A stretch of 64,000 nucleotides of DNA. Source: Porphyrobacter sp. (lineage in GTDB: Bacteria > Pseudomonadota > Alphaproteobacteria > Sphingomonadales > Sphingomonadaceae). The stretch spans positions 124,001 to 188,000 of the forward strand of contig JAGIBN010000004.1 of the NCBI GenBank assembly GCA_017744315.1, written 5' to 3'. Positions 1 to 8,935 of the stretch are shown here, piece after piece; the first letter of the stretch is position 1; each line of letters opens with the position of its first letter. Position numbers and translations under genes: made by a program. The notes below the pieces were generated by a model. The model made no database searches, was not told where the DNA came from, and saw only the letters and a program-made list of their open reading frames with translations.

Positions 1-1
1 C

Positions 2-2098
2 TTATGTTCGGAACAAATGGGGCAGAGAGTACTCGCTCTTCATCGACGACCCGTTGGGCAGGGCAGAGAGTCCAGATTTGTCTTTCAGGTAGCTGGCTGC
101 GGCGATCATTCTTGAATCGGTGATCCGGGTGCTCGCGATCAGGTCACGCGCCCGCGCAAAGTCGGCGCTGGCCAGCGCCTTGTTGCCGGACGCCGACCAA
201 TTTGCGCCAGACAAGAGATGGACCATGACGCGCGCCAGGCGCTCTTCGTCCGACTGCGGGTTGGTGTTCACGCGGAAGTCCCGCTGGAACGCTGTAATCT
301 TCTCGCGAGCCGCCGCGCGATCTCCGAGCGCCTGGACGATCGCGATTTCCCGCCAGCGCGCCGGCATCAGGCAATCCGCGCGCCATTCCATCACGCTGGC
401 ATCGGTCGAGACCAACTGTCGCGCCTGCTGCAGGGCCCACTGGTTCGTTTTCCCGGCATCGGGCCAGTCCGCCAGCATCATCTGCGCTTCGGTGCGGACG
501 TTGGCGGACTTGACCGCTATTTCCGTCCACAAGCTGTTCGAAGGGTCGTCTCGCTGCAGCGCCTGCACCGCCTCGAAGCTCGCATCGGCAAATTTCAGCG
601 CCTTGGCCGGATCGCCGGCTTCCAGATGAAGTTCCGCGATCCTCAACCAGGCTATGTAGAGGGACTGCTTGATCCGGCTATCCTTGGGATCCGACGCCAG
701 CAGTTCGTTGTAGAGCTTTACCTCCTGCGTACGGTCGACGAGCGCGGCGGAGGCATCGAGCATCTTGCGCCGGACATCGGCCTTCCACGCCAACGATTGC
801 GCGATCAGGTAAGTCTGCTCGCGCTTGTCGGCGGATTTCTCGCGAAGCCGTTCGGAGGCCAGCTGCGCCTTCTCGAAGTAGTCCAGCGCCCGCGGCAGGC
901 GGCCATCATCAAGCTCCAGCACTCCGAGGGCGGAGTGCGCGTTGCTCAGTTCCCCCTCCCACTCAGGCTTGGGGTGCTCGAGCTTGTCGAGCCTTTCCGA
1001 GTACTGGAGATATTGGCCAAAATACTGGCGGGCCGTCGGAATGTCGCCCCGCTGCCAGGCGACATATCCGATCCAGTAGACGCTCTGCGCATGGTCGAAG
1101 ATGCGTTGGCCGTTGTTCGGATCACGGCGCAGCTGCTCCGCCGTCGTCGCCGCGGCCTGCTTGTAAGTGGCGAGCGCGGTTTCCAGGTCGCCCTGCAAGT
1201 TCGCCACTTCGCCAACCAGAAGCAATGCCCTGGCCCGGTGGCCGAGAGCGTCGGCGTCGAGGCTGCCCGGGTCCTGCTTTGAATAGTACTGGAGCGCCCG
1301 GTCGCCAACGCTATCGAGGACGTCGAGCCGACCAACCGGCTCGAGCTTGGACCGCAAGTCGGTGAGCATGTACTCGACCAGCCCGTCGGCCTCGCTCCTC
1401 TGCCGTTCCGCCTCATTGCGCGCCTTGATCGCGACCACCGTCAGCGTGCTCATCACGACCGCCAGGACGGAGGCCACGGCCGCGATCGCGGTGAGGCGCC
1501 GACTGCGTCGTTGAGCTTCGCGCTGGACGAGATCGTCCAGCTTGAGGCCCGTCAGGCCCGCGATGATCTTGAGCTTGCCGACCCGCTCGCCATCGCCCTC
1601 GGGCCGTAAGTCGGCCGCCACCGGTTCTGCGGGAACGTCCGATATCTTGCCGTCCGAACCGACCTTGAAACGCAGGGCCTCGGGAAAGCACTCGCTCGCG
1701 GCCACAGTCGGGTCGGTCGAGGCGCCGGCGCCTGGTTCACCGGCAACGATGACCACCAGTACCCGGTCTTCGCCGCGGTGTTGCTTGAACACCCGGATTT
1801 CCTCGTTGACCCATCGCGACGAGGCGGCCGCCGGGGACGCGATGACGATCAGGAACTCCGACGAAAGTAGCGCCTGTTCGATCTCTCGCGACAGGTCGCC
1901 GGCTGCGGCCAGTTCTTCCCGGTCCTTGAATATCGGGGCGAGGCGTCGCGGCACGGGCCCGACCTCGGTGACCTGCCCCACCAGTCTTGCGGGAACGCGG
2001 TAGGATTCAACCGCGCGATGAAGCCAACTCGCGCGGGACGCGTCAGCGTGACTATAGCTGATGAAAGCGCGGAATTGCAGATCGCCCGAATGCGTCAC
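2..2098 (-). CDS. TIR domain-transmembrane-TPR protein
   Basis: A 698-residue protein. Residues about 8-130 are a TIR_2-like domain (FISYSHAD near residue 12) with W96 and the acidic pair E99-E100 in RWVNEE, where TIR NADases carry their catalytic Glu. A basic stretch is followed by one membrane helix at about 202-224. The remaining 470 residues are helical and TPR-like, with repeated YKQA/YFEKAQ-type helices. This predicts an inner-membrane protein with a cytoplasmic TIR head. Bacterial TIR proteins act in signalling or NAD-dependent defence; which applies here cannot be read from sequence. It has no recognisable defence partner in view, and the stop codon lies at the window edge so the next gene is unseen. 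Confidence 0.8.
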   Translation of the reverse strand: MTHSGDLQFRAFISYSHADASRASWLHRAVESYRVPARLVGQVTEVGPVPRRLAPIFKDREELAAAGDLSREIEQALLSSEFLIVIASPAAASSRWVNEEIRVFKQHRGEDRVLVVIVAGEPGAGASTDPTVAASECFPEALRFKVGSDGKISDVPAEPVAADLRPEGDGERVGKLKIIAGLTGLKLDDLVQREAQRRSRRLTAIAAVASVLAVVMSTLTVVAIKARNEAERQRSEADGLVEYMLTDLRSKLEPVGRLDVLDSVGDRALQYYSKQDPGSLDADALGHRARALLLVGEVANLQGDLETALATYKQAAATTAEQLRRDPNNGQRIFDHAQSVYWIGYVAWQRGDIPTARQYFGQYLQYSERLDKLEHPKPEWEGELSNAHSALGVLELDDGRLPRALDYFEKAQLASERLREKSADKREQTYLIAQSLAWKADVRRKMLDASAALVDRTQEVKLYNELLASDPKDSRIKQSLYIAWLRIAELHLEAGDPAKALKFADASFEAVQALQRDDPSNSLWTEIAVKSANVRTEAQMMLADWPDAGKTNQWALQQARQLVSTDASVMEWRADCLMPARWREIAIVQALGDRAAAREKITAFQRDFRVNTNPQSDEERLARVMVHLLSGANWSASGNKALASADFARARDLIASTRITDSRMIAAASYLKDKSGLSALPNGSSMKSEYSLPHLFRT

Positions 2099-2426
2099 GG
2101 CACCTCCGCCCCCCGCGGTTGCGCCAGCAAGGCAATGGCAGACTATTTATTGTATGAGGTTTCTGTGGTTGAATCCACGCGCAATTTCATATGGTATTTC
2201 TGAGAAACAACGACATCTATTCCCATACCATACAAATACTTGAATTCGACAGGTCGGAATATCTTCTGATAATATTTCAAGCCGGGTTCAGCGCTCGTGT
2301 GATCCCTCGCGCACTACCCCCGCCCATTGAGTCGGAGCGCGCTCGTCAAGCAGTGTCCGCTTGGGATGGCCAGGGGATCTCGGCACGCCCCCGCGCGGCA
2401 TAAGTCGCGCAGGGGCGTTCACCAGG
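2099..2426. other. AT-rich intergenic stretch upstream of TIR gene
   Basis: This 328-bp gap has no convincing gene. Positions about 2130-2290 are much richer in A+T than the surrounding DNA, with runs such as tatttattgtatg and taatatttc. It is the leader and promoter region of the minus-strand TIR gene. The right end holds the terminator-like hairpin of the TonB receptor gene. No clear operator was found. Confidence 0.5.
2386..2417 (-). terminator. Hairpin after TonB receptor gene
   Basis: CGCCCC...GGGGCG outer arms and GCGCG/CGCGC inner arms with one mismatch give an 11-pair stem around an 8-nt loop, just downstream of the receptor stop codon. A U-run is missing, so this may be a weak terminator or a 3' stabilising hairpin. 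Confidence 0.4.
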
Positions 2427-5306
2427 TCAGAACTTGTAGCGGCCGCCGAAATAGAACTGCCGTCCGGTGTGGTGGTAGACACTGAGACGGTCAGCGGCGC
2501 TGTCGATGTACTGGTCGACATATTCGTCGGTCAGGTTGATCGCCTCGAACGTCAGCGAGAAGTGGTCGTTGATGTTGTACGAGGCCGACATGTCCAGATT
2601 GAGCGTCGAATGCACGCCTTCCACGTCGTTGAAGGTCGGCTGGCCGGCGTTCGGATTGAAGTTAGGCGCATTGCCGACCGGCACGCCATTGCGGCCGGGG
2701 ATACCGCCCGCCTGCAGATAGCCGCTGCGGTAGGAGAGCGACCCGCGGATGCTGAAGCTTTCGTCCTCGTAATACAGCGTAGCATTGGCTGCGTGCTTCG
2801 ACAGGTCGGTCAGCGGCTGGACGACCACCGGCGCACCCTGAGCGGTCGAGAGTGGGTACTCGATGTTCGAGCTGACGTAGGTGTAGTTGGCCATGATGCC
2901 GAAGTTCTGCAGCAGGCCCGGAAGGAAGGTGAAAGGCGTCTGGACCCCGATCTCGATGCCCTTCAGCGAACCGCCCTTGCTGTTGACCGGCTGCGTGACC
3001 GTGACGAGATCGGTCGGCTGAATGATGTAGGTGCCGTTGGGATTCTTGATCAGCGATTCCGGCAGGCCGAGTTCGTTGAAGGGAACCTGCTGAGCGGTGT
3101 TGGCGACGAAGGTCGAGATGTCCTTGTAGAACAGCCCGAGCACCACCGCGCCTTCGCGCGAGAAGTACCACTCGACGGATAGGTCGTAGTCGGTCGCCTC
3201 GGTCGGATCGAGGAAAGGATTGCCGAGCGTGTAGGTGCGATTGCCGCCCGAAATGCTGAACGCGCCGGTCGGATTGAGCACGCCCAGGTTCGGCCGCGTC
3301 ATCACTCGGGCGAGAGCGGCACGGATGATGAAATCGTCGATCTCGGCGCCGACGTTCAGCGACGGAAGCCAGTTGCCGTAGCTGCGTTCGGCAGTGACCA
3401 GGATGGCCTGGGCGCCGCCGGTGTAGCCCGAGGATTTTTGCGTCGTTTCGACGTAGCGGACACCGGCATCGCCGCGGAATTGCCACGAGCCCATGTCCAT
3501 GTTCCAGGTGGTCTGGAGGTAGGCGCCGGCATCCTGCTCGGTAACGGTGCGCCAGTTGCCTTGGGCGCTGGTGTTGGTGATGCCCGTAAGCGTGAACGTG
3601 CCGGTGTTGGAGTAGATGCCGAACTCATCGTCGAAGAGATCGATGTTCGGGACGATAAAGCTGCTGGGCGTCCCCGCCGTGTCGGTGCGGTTGCTCATGC
3701 TGTAGACGTAGCTGAGCGTGGCGAGCTGTCCGGCCGCAAGCGTCGGCACCGCCGTCTCGCTGGCCCGCCGATACTCTTGCGAGCCAAAGCCGTAGCTCTT
3801 GTAGTCAAAGCCGAAGCGGATGTTGAGATCGTCCGCCACGTCGTATTCGAAGTCTGCGCGCCCGACCTTGAAATCGTTGGTCACATATTGCGGGCGGAGA
3901 CGGATCTCACCCAGGACGAACGACCCGGCATTTTCGACGTCGAGGTTGCCGTAGTCGAAGGTCGGGTTGCGGCTGCCGCTGAAGTCGAAACTGTAGCCCT
4001 GGACGTTGAGCGCATCGAGCGCGATCGTGGTCTGGATCGGGTTGGAGAAGTCCGACTTCGAGTAGCCGGCGAGCAAGTTCATGCGGGCCCGCTCGCCCAT
4101 CTCCTGATTGAGCGTCGCGGTATACTGCTGGAACTCGGTTTCCAGTTCGTCGTAGCGTGATTCCACACGGACATCGACGTTGTTGAACGTCCCGGAAACG
4201 AGGCTGTTGGTACCGTCCACCTGGGCGCCCGGCAGGATGACCGTCTGCGGCTTCCCGGTACCCGAGCGGCTGAAGGAAATCGCTTCGAGGTACTGTTCGG
4301 CGCGGTTCGACTGAAAGTTGGAATAGAGCGCATCGAGCGACAGCAGCGTCGCATCAGTCGGTTCCCACTGGATGGAGCCGGTGACGCCGAGCCGCTCGGT
4401 CTCGTAGCGATAGCTGTCGTAACGCGGGATGCGGGGGTGGAAGAATTGGAAGTTCGTGGCGCCGCTCGGCAAGGTGGACGCGGTGGCGAAGCCGCCATTG
4501 TCGGTGCCGCGTTCCCAGCGAACCGTGGACGGTCCCTCCTCGAAAATGCCGCGCTCGCTGTAGGCGGCGGACAGGAGCACGCCGATCGTGTCGTCCGCGA
4601 ACTTGGTCGAGACCAGACCGGCGACGCGCGGGTCCCACGACTTCGAGAAGTCGTTGTATCCGACGGCCGCCGACCCGACGAGCGTGAGGTCATCGTCGTA
4701 GTCGAACGGCCGCGCGGTCTGCAGGTCGACGGTCGCGCCGAGCGAACCTTCCTCGACGTCCGCCGATGCAGTCTTGCGTACGGTGATGCTGTTGAAGAGC
4801 TCGGAAGCAAAGGTGTTGAAGTCGAACTGACGACCGCGGTTGGTGCCGCCGGTGGCGTCGGCACCGCCCGTCGTCGACATTCCTTCGATGCCATTGATGC
4901 GGACGCGGGTGAACATCGGCCCCAGACCGCGGACGGAGATGTTGCGGCCTTCGCCCTGGTCGCGGTTGATCGTGACGCCGGGGATGCGCTGGATCGATTC
5001 GGCCAGGTTGTTGTCCGGGAAGTCTGCGATGTCTTCCGACTTGATCACATCGATGACGCCGTTCGCTTCCCGCTTCGCATCAAGAGCCGCGTTCAGCGAC
5101 GAGCGGAAACCGGTGACGACAATCTCGTCCCCGTTCTCATCGGGTGGGGGCGCCGCGGAAGCCTGAGCGAACACGGGTGAGGAAATCGCCAGCAGGCTCA
5201 CGAGGGAAGTCGCAGCCAGAAGCTTATGACACCGGTGTCTAACCGGAGCGCGAAGAAGGGGCGAGGCCTTGGCCGATTCGCCGTCCCTGAAGTCTTTGGT
5301 CCCCAT
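2427..5306 (-). CDS. TonB-dependent receptor of the pectin/galacturonate locus
   Basis: A 959-residue outer-membrane receptor. It has a long basic n-region, then a signal core (KLLAATSLVSLLAISSPVFA) ending near residue 48, a TonB box-like DEIVVTGF, a plug domain with ESIQRIPGVTI and ISVRGLGP, and a 22-strand-type barrel ending in aromatic YKF. This matches the large sphingomonad and Caulobacter receptors for oligosaccharides. Divergent from the pectate lyase gene with an operator between them, it probably imports oligogalacturonides; the substrate is inferred from context. A second, perfectly palindromic operator copy lies inside its 5' coding region. No better start exists downstream of that copy. 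Confidence 0.88.
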   Translation of the reverse strand: MGTKDFRDGESAKASPLLRAPVRHRCHKLLAATSLVSLLAISSPVFAQASAAPPPDENGDEIVVTGFRSSLNAALDAKREANGVIDVIKSEDIADFPDNNLAESIQRIPGVTINRDQGEGRNISVRGLGPMFTRVRINGIEGMSTTGGADATGGTNRGRQFDFNTFASELFNSITVRKTASADVEEGSLGATVDLQTARPFDYDDDLTLVGSAAVGYNDFSKSWDPRVAGLVSTKFADDTIGVLLSAAYSERGIFEEGPSTVRWERGTDNGGFATASTLPSGATNFQFFHPRIPRYDSYRYETERLGVTGSIQWEPTDATLLSLDALYSNFQSNRAEQYLEAISFSRSGTGKPQTVILPGAQVDGTNSLVSGTFNNVDVRVESRYDELETEFQQYTATLNQEMGERARMNLLAGYSKSDFSNPIQTTIALDALNVQGYSFDFSGSRNPTFDYGNLDVENAGSFVLGEIRLRPQYVTNDFKVGRADFEYDVADDLNIRFGFDYKSYGFGSQEYRRASETAVPTLAAGQLATLSYVYSMSNRTDTAGTPSSFIVPNIDLFDDEFGIYSNTGTFTLTGITNTSAQGNWRTVTEQDAGAYLQTTWNMDMGSWQFRGDAGVRYVETTQKSSGYTGGAQAILVTAERSYGNWLPSLNVGAEIDDFIIRAALARVMTRPNLGVLNPTGAFSISGGNRTYTLGNPFLDPTEATDYDLSVEWYFSREGAVVLGLFYKDISTFVANTAQQVPFNELGLPESLIKNPNGTYIIQPTDLVTVTQPVNSKGGSLKGIEIGVQTPFTFLPGLLQNFGIMANYTYVSSNIEYPLSTAQGAPVVVQPLTDLSKHAANATLYYEDESFSIRGSLSYRSGYLQAGGIPGRNGVPVGNAPNFNPNAGQPTFNDVEGVHSTLNLDMSASYNINDHFSLTFEAINLTDEYVDQYIDSAADRLSVYHHTGRQFYFGGRYKF
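5226..5244. promoter_or_regulatory. LacI-family operator copy inside receptor gene (site A)
   Basis: ATGACACCGGTGTCTAA contains the perfect 12-bp palindrome GACACCGGTGTC (5228-5239). It shares TGACACCGGT with four other sites in the locus. It lies about 70 bp inside the TonB receptor coding region. Its centre is 147 bp from site B. Confidence 0.65.
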
Positions 5307-5372
5307 AATCGTCGTCTCTCCCTGATCGACGGCCGCCCTTTTCGGGCGATCCCATTTCCGGTTGAACTGCTT

Positions 5373-5390
5373 AAGTAACCGGTGTCATAG
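5373..5390. promoter_or_regulatory. LacI-family operator between receptor and pectate lyase (site B)
   Basis: On the minus strand this reads TGACACCGGTTACTT. It sits between the two divergent starts (5306 minus and 5444 plus), where a single bound repressor could control both genes. Confidence 0.75.
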
Positions 5391-5443
5391 ATAGAGATGA
5401 CTCGGTCGACAGGAACTGTCAAGACCGCTGCAGGGAGAGGGAA

Positions 5444-6793
5444 TTGAAACGGCTGCTTCTATCGATCGTCGCCCTAATCGGCGCACTCTCTGCGGTTTGT
5501 GCCCGGGCCGAGGCGTTTCCCGGCGCGGAAGGATGGGCCGCGCAGACGCCCGGCGGACGGGGCGGAGCCATCCTGCGGGTGACCAATTTGAACGCCGATG
5601 GCCCCGGCTCGCTCAAGGCGGCACTGCTCGCCAAGGGACCGCGAATCGTCGTGTTCGAGGTTGGTGGCGTAATCGACTTCGGCCGGACGACGGTCGAGAT
5701 CACCGAACCGTTTCTGACCATCGCCGGGCAGACGGCCCCTTCACCCGGCATCACGATCATCCGCGGTGGGATCGACTTGCGGACCCATGACGTGATCGTG
5801 CGCCATATCCGCATTCGCACCGGTGCTGACGGGCAGCCGAGGATGAGCGGTTGGGAGGCCGACGCCTTCTCCACGATCGGAGCGAGCAACGTCATCGTCG
5901 ACCACTGCACGATGACCTGGGGGATCGATGAGAACCTCTCGGCGTCCGGTCCGCGCTTTACCGGCTCGACCGTTGAAGAATGGCGCAAGGGCACGTCGCA
6001 CAACGTGACCTTCTCCTACAACCTCCTGGCCGAAGGGCTGGCCGATTCCAGCCATCCGAAGGGCGAGCATTCCAAAGGATCGCTGATCCACGACAATGCC
6101 ACCGGGATCCTGATCTATCGCAACGTCTATGCCCACAACGTCGAACGAAACCCGCTGCTCAAGGGCGGCGTCCAGGCGGCAGTGGTCAACAACCTGATCT
6201 ATGATCCGGGCAAACGGGCCATCCACTACAACCTGATGGCGCTGGAATGGGCCGGTCATCCCTATGTCACCGGCGAACTGGCGGCGGTGGGCAACGTCAT
6301 GCGCGGAGGCCCGTCCACCGACGAACGCCTGCCTTTCCTCATGCTCGGCGGCGACGGGGACCTGCGCTACTTCGGCAAGGACAACATCGCGGTCGACCGT
6401 CACGGAGAGGCGTTGCCGATGTTCGGCCGTTACGGCGAAACGCGGGCGCAACTGATCGAGGCCGACACGCCGTCACCCTGGCCCGCGGACCTGCAGGTCC
6501 TCGCGGCGCGCGACGTCGAGACCTATGTCCTGGCGAGAGCCGGAGCGCGCCCGTGGGACCGGGACGCGCATGACTTGCGAGTGCTGTTCTTCATCGCCGA
6601 AGGACGTGGCTCGATCATCGACGACGAGAGTGAAGTTGGGGGCTATCCTGTCGTGGAACCGACTTCGGCACGCTTTGTCGATGCCGACTGGAACCTGGAT
6701 ACGATGGAACCCAAGAGCGGCCGTTATCCGGGACAGAAGGACGACTATATCGCCGAGCCGATGAGCCGCCGTGATCGGGAGATGCGCCAATGA
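5444..6793 (+). CDS. Secreted pectate lyase, polysaccharide lyase family 1
   Basis: A 449-residue protein with a signal peptide (about residues 1-22, cut after CARA). It then has the PL1 opening FPGAEGWAAQTPGGRGG, the block GSLKAAL...IVVFEVGGVIDFG and the parallel beta-helix rungs VIVRHIRIR, NVIVDHCTMTWG and NVTFSYNLL. PL1 enzymes cleave alpha-1,4-polygalacturonate by beta-elimination, giving 4,5-unsaturated oligomers. The start is TTG, supported by GGGAGAGGG just upstream; no ATG alternative keeps the signal peptide. The next gene overlaps by 4 nt (ATGA). The kdu/kdg genes nearby support pectin use. The exact substrate and whether it is periplasmic or extracellular are inferred. Confidence 0.85.
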   Translation: MKRLLLSIVALIGALSAVCARAEAFPGAEGWAAQTPGGRGGAILRVTNLNADGPGSLKAALLAKGPRIVVFEVGGVIDFGRTTVEITEPFLTIAGQTAPSPGITIIRGGIDLRTHDVIVRHIRIRTGADGQPRMSGWEADAFSTIGASNVIVDHCTMTWGIDENLSASGPRFTGSTVEEWRKGTSHNVTFSYNLLAEGLADSSHPKGEHSKGSLIHDNATGILIYRNVYAHNVERNPLLKGGVQAAVVNNLIYDPGKRAIHYNLMALEWAGHPYVTGELAAVGNVMRGGPSTDERLPFLMLGGDGDLRYFGKDNIAVDRHGEALPMFGRYGETRAQLIEADTPSPWPADLQVLAARDVETYVLARAGARPWDRDAHDLRVLFFIAEGRGSIIDDESEVGGYPVVEPTSARFVDADWNLDTMEPKSGRYPGQKDDYIAEPMSRRDREMRQ

Positions 6794-7170
6794 CGTGGTT
6801 GCTCTTGCTCGCCCCCGCGGCGGTCATAGTGGCGGAAGCCGAAGTCGTCCGCGACGAGCCGCCGCCGCATGGCGCGATCGGGATGAGCACCGCCTACAGG
6901 ATCAGCGACCAGGTCCCCAACCGGACGATGGAGTTCCGCCGACGCGTGCTTCACCCAGGCGCCGCGATCGGCGCGCATCCGATCGATCACGATGAAGTCT
7001 ACTACGTCATCTCAGGCGAAGGCGAGGTGACCTCGGCCGGCAAGACCTCGCGCATTGGACCCGGCATGGCGGCCTATTTCTACGCCGGCGATAATGTCGG
7101 TATCCGGCAGCTGGGCAGCGAGCCGCTCAATCTGATCATATCCTATCCGCTGAAGCAGCCGGTTCCCTGA
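6790..7170 (+). CDS. Exported small cupin, coupled to pectate lyase
   Basis: A 126-residue single-domain cupin with a hydrophobic N-terminus (MTWLLLLAPAAVIVAEA) that looks like a signal peptide. Motif 1 is present as GAHPIDHDEVYYVISGEG, with two His and a Glu as metal ligands. Motif 2 (AYFYAGDNVGIRQ) lacks the usual His. It overlaps the pectate lyase stop by 4 nt, so the two are translated together. KdgF, a small cupin that linearises unsaturated galacturonate to 5-keto-4-deoxyuronate, is the obvious functional comparison, but KdgF is cytoplasmic. A periplasmic KdgF-like role is an inference. Confidence 0.7.
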   Translation: MTWLLLLAPAAVIVAEAEVVRDEPPPHGAIGMSTAYRISDQVPNRTMEFRRRVLHPGAAIGAHPIDHDEVYYVISGEGEVTSAGKTSRIGPGMAAYFYAGDNVGIRQLGSEPLNLIISYPLKQPVP

Positions 7171-8175
7171 TTAACGACGCACGTCGAAGTTGCCCTCGAG
7201 AAAGGCGTCAATGTCGTCCTGACGGAACAGGCTGGCGTCTCCGGGTAAGGAATGTTTCAGGCAGGCCAGCGCCAGACCATAACTCGCGGTCGCCTCAAGG
7301 TTCTTGCCGATCCGCAGTCCATGCAGGACACCTGTCGCGAAAGCATCGCCGGCCCCGATCCGGTCGACGATCCCGCTAACCGCGACTTCTTCGGTCTGGG
7401 CGCTGCCATCGCGGCTGTCGATGCGCGCGGCGATGTGGTTCTGGTCGGCGCTGCTCACCCGGCGTGCGGTAGAAGCGATGTGCTTGAGCTTCGGGAAAGC
7501 CTCGAACGCGGCCATGGCTGCTTCGCGCCGCCGATCCTCGCCATCGCCGGAAAAGCGACGGCCCAGCAGCAACGAGATGTCCCGGTGATTGCCGAACAGG
7601 ATCTCGGCCGATGCGACCAGCGGAAACAGCAGGGCTTTCGGGTCCCCGTCCCACCGCTCCCAGAGCTGCGCGCGATAGTTGCCGTCGAACGAGACCCTGA
7701 TGCCCCTATCTTCCGCGGCTTTTACCGCCGAGCGAGCCAGGAAGGCGGAGACCGGACCGAGCGCCGGTGTGATGCCCGACACGTGGAGCAGTTCGACGCC
7801 GGTCAACGCGCTATCCCAGTCGAAATCGCTCAGAAGTGCGAAGCTGCTGCCTTCGCGGTCGTAGACGATCTGCGAGGCGCGCACGCCCGCTCCCGCCGCA
7901 AGGAAATAGAGGCCCATGCGTCCAGGGCCGAAGGAAACGCCGGCGGTATTTACACCATGGCGCCGCAATTCGCCGATCGCCGCCCGACCGAGCGCGTTGT
8001 CCGGGACCGTGCTCAGCATGCGCGTGTCGTGGCCAAGGTTTGCCAGGCCGACCGCCACATTGGCCTCGGCCCCGCCGACATGGGCTTCGAGCCGGGCGGA
8101 TTGCAGCAAGAGTTCGCGGCCTAGAGCCGTCAGCCGAATGAGAAGCTCCCCGAAGCAGGCAATCGATCCTGGCAT
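7171..8175 (-). CDS. kdgK: 2-keto-3-deoxygluconate kinase (PfkB family)
   Basis: A PfkB/ribokinase-family sugar kinase of 334 residues from the ATG at 8175, giving MPGSIACFGELLIRL. That start lies 4 nt after the kduD stop; a longer in-frame start at 8202 would overlap kduD and adds only nine residues. It shows the N-terminal substrate motif VGGAEANVAVGLANLG and the C-terminal signature DRIGAGDAFATG, whose Asp is the catalytic base. It would phosphorylate KDG to KDPG, the meeting point of the KduI-KduD and UxaA branches. It is the last gene of the kduI-kduD-kdgK operon. The aldolase (eda) is not in the window. Confidence 0.85.
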   Translation of the reverse strand: MPGSIACFGELLIRLTALGRELLLQSARLEAHVGGAEANVAVGLANLGHDTRMLSTVPDNALGRAAIGELRRHGVNTAGVSFGPGRMGLYFLAAGAGVRASQIVYDREGSSFALLSDFDWDSALTGVELLHVSGITPALGPVSAFLARSAVKAAEDRGIRVSFDGNYRAQLWERWDGDPKALLFPLVASAEILFGNHRDISLLLGRRFSGDGEDRRREAAMAAFEAFPKLKHIASTARRVSSADQNHIAARIDSRDGSAQTEEVAVSGIVDRIGAGDAFATGVLHGLRIGKNLEATASYGLALACLKHSLPGDASLFRQDDIDAFLEGNFDVRR

Positions 8176-8179
8176 GGGC

Positions 8180-8935
8180 TCAGCGGGCCAGCCAGCCGCC
8201 ATCTACGGCCAGCACATGGCCGTGGACATAGTCGGAAGCCGACGAGCACAGGAAAACCGCCGCGCCGCCGATGTCCTTCGGGTCGCCCCACCGGCCGGCG
8301 GGGATGCGCTCGAGGATCTGGCGATTGCGTGTCTCGTCCGACTGCAAGGCCGCGGTGTTGTTGGTGCCGATGTAGCCCGGAGCGATGGCGTTGACGTTCA
8401 CGCCCTTCGCCGCCCACTCGTTGGCCAGCAACTTGGTCAGCCCGGCGACCCCGCTCTTCGAAGCGGTGTAGCTCGGAACCCGGATCCCGCCCTGGAAGCT
8501 CAGCAGCGAGGCGATGTTGACGATCTTGCCGCGGCCTTGCGTGATCATGTGCCGGCCGGCGGCCTGGCACAGGAAGAACAGGCTCTTGAGATTGGTGTCG
8601 ATCACCGCATCCCAGTCTTCTTCGGTGAAATCGACCGCATCGGCGCGGCGAATGATCCCGGCGTTGTTCACCAGGATATCGAGCCGGCCCAGCTCGGCGA
8701 GAGTGCGGTCGATGACCGATTGAACGGGCTCGATGGTCGAGAGATCGGCATCGATCAGCGCCGCCCGGCGCCCGAGGGCAACGACGTCCGCAGCGGTTTC
8801 TTCGGCCCGCGAGCGCCCCACCAGCGCGACATCGGCACCAGCGCCGGCCAGGGCCACGGCAATCCCGCGGCCGATACCGGTATTGGCACCGGTAACGACC
8901 GCGACCTGGCCCGAAAGATCGAACGGATGGCTCAT
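8180..8935 (-). CDS. kduD: 2-deoxy-D-gluconate 3-dehydrogenase (SDR)
   Basis: A 251-residue classical short-chain dehydrogenase. It has the cofactor motif TGANTGIGRGIA, NNAGI, the catalytic Ser in NIASLLSFQGG and YTASK for the Tyr/Lys pair, and ends VDGGWLAR. Length and the PFDLSGQVAVVTG start match KduD, which interconverts 2,5-diketo-3-deoxygluconate and KDG with NAD(H). The ATG at 8935 overlaps the kduI stop as TGATG, so the genes are translationally coupled. An in-frame GTG one codon upstream is possible. Confidence 0.88.
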   Translation of the reverse strand: MSHPFDLSGQVAVVTGANTGIGRGIAVALAGAGADVALVGRSRAEETAADVVALGRRAALIDADLSTIEPVQSVIDRTLAELGRLDILVNNAGIIRRADAVDFTEEDWDAVIDTNLKSLFFLCQAAGRHMITQGRGKIVNIASLLSFQGGIRVPSYTASKSGVAGLTKLLANEWAAKGVNVNAIAPGYIGTNNTAALQSDETRNRQILERIPAGRWGDPKDIGGAAVFLCSSASDYVHGHVLAVDGGWLAR

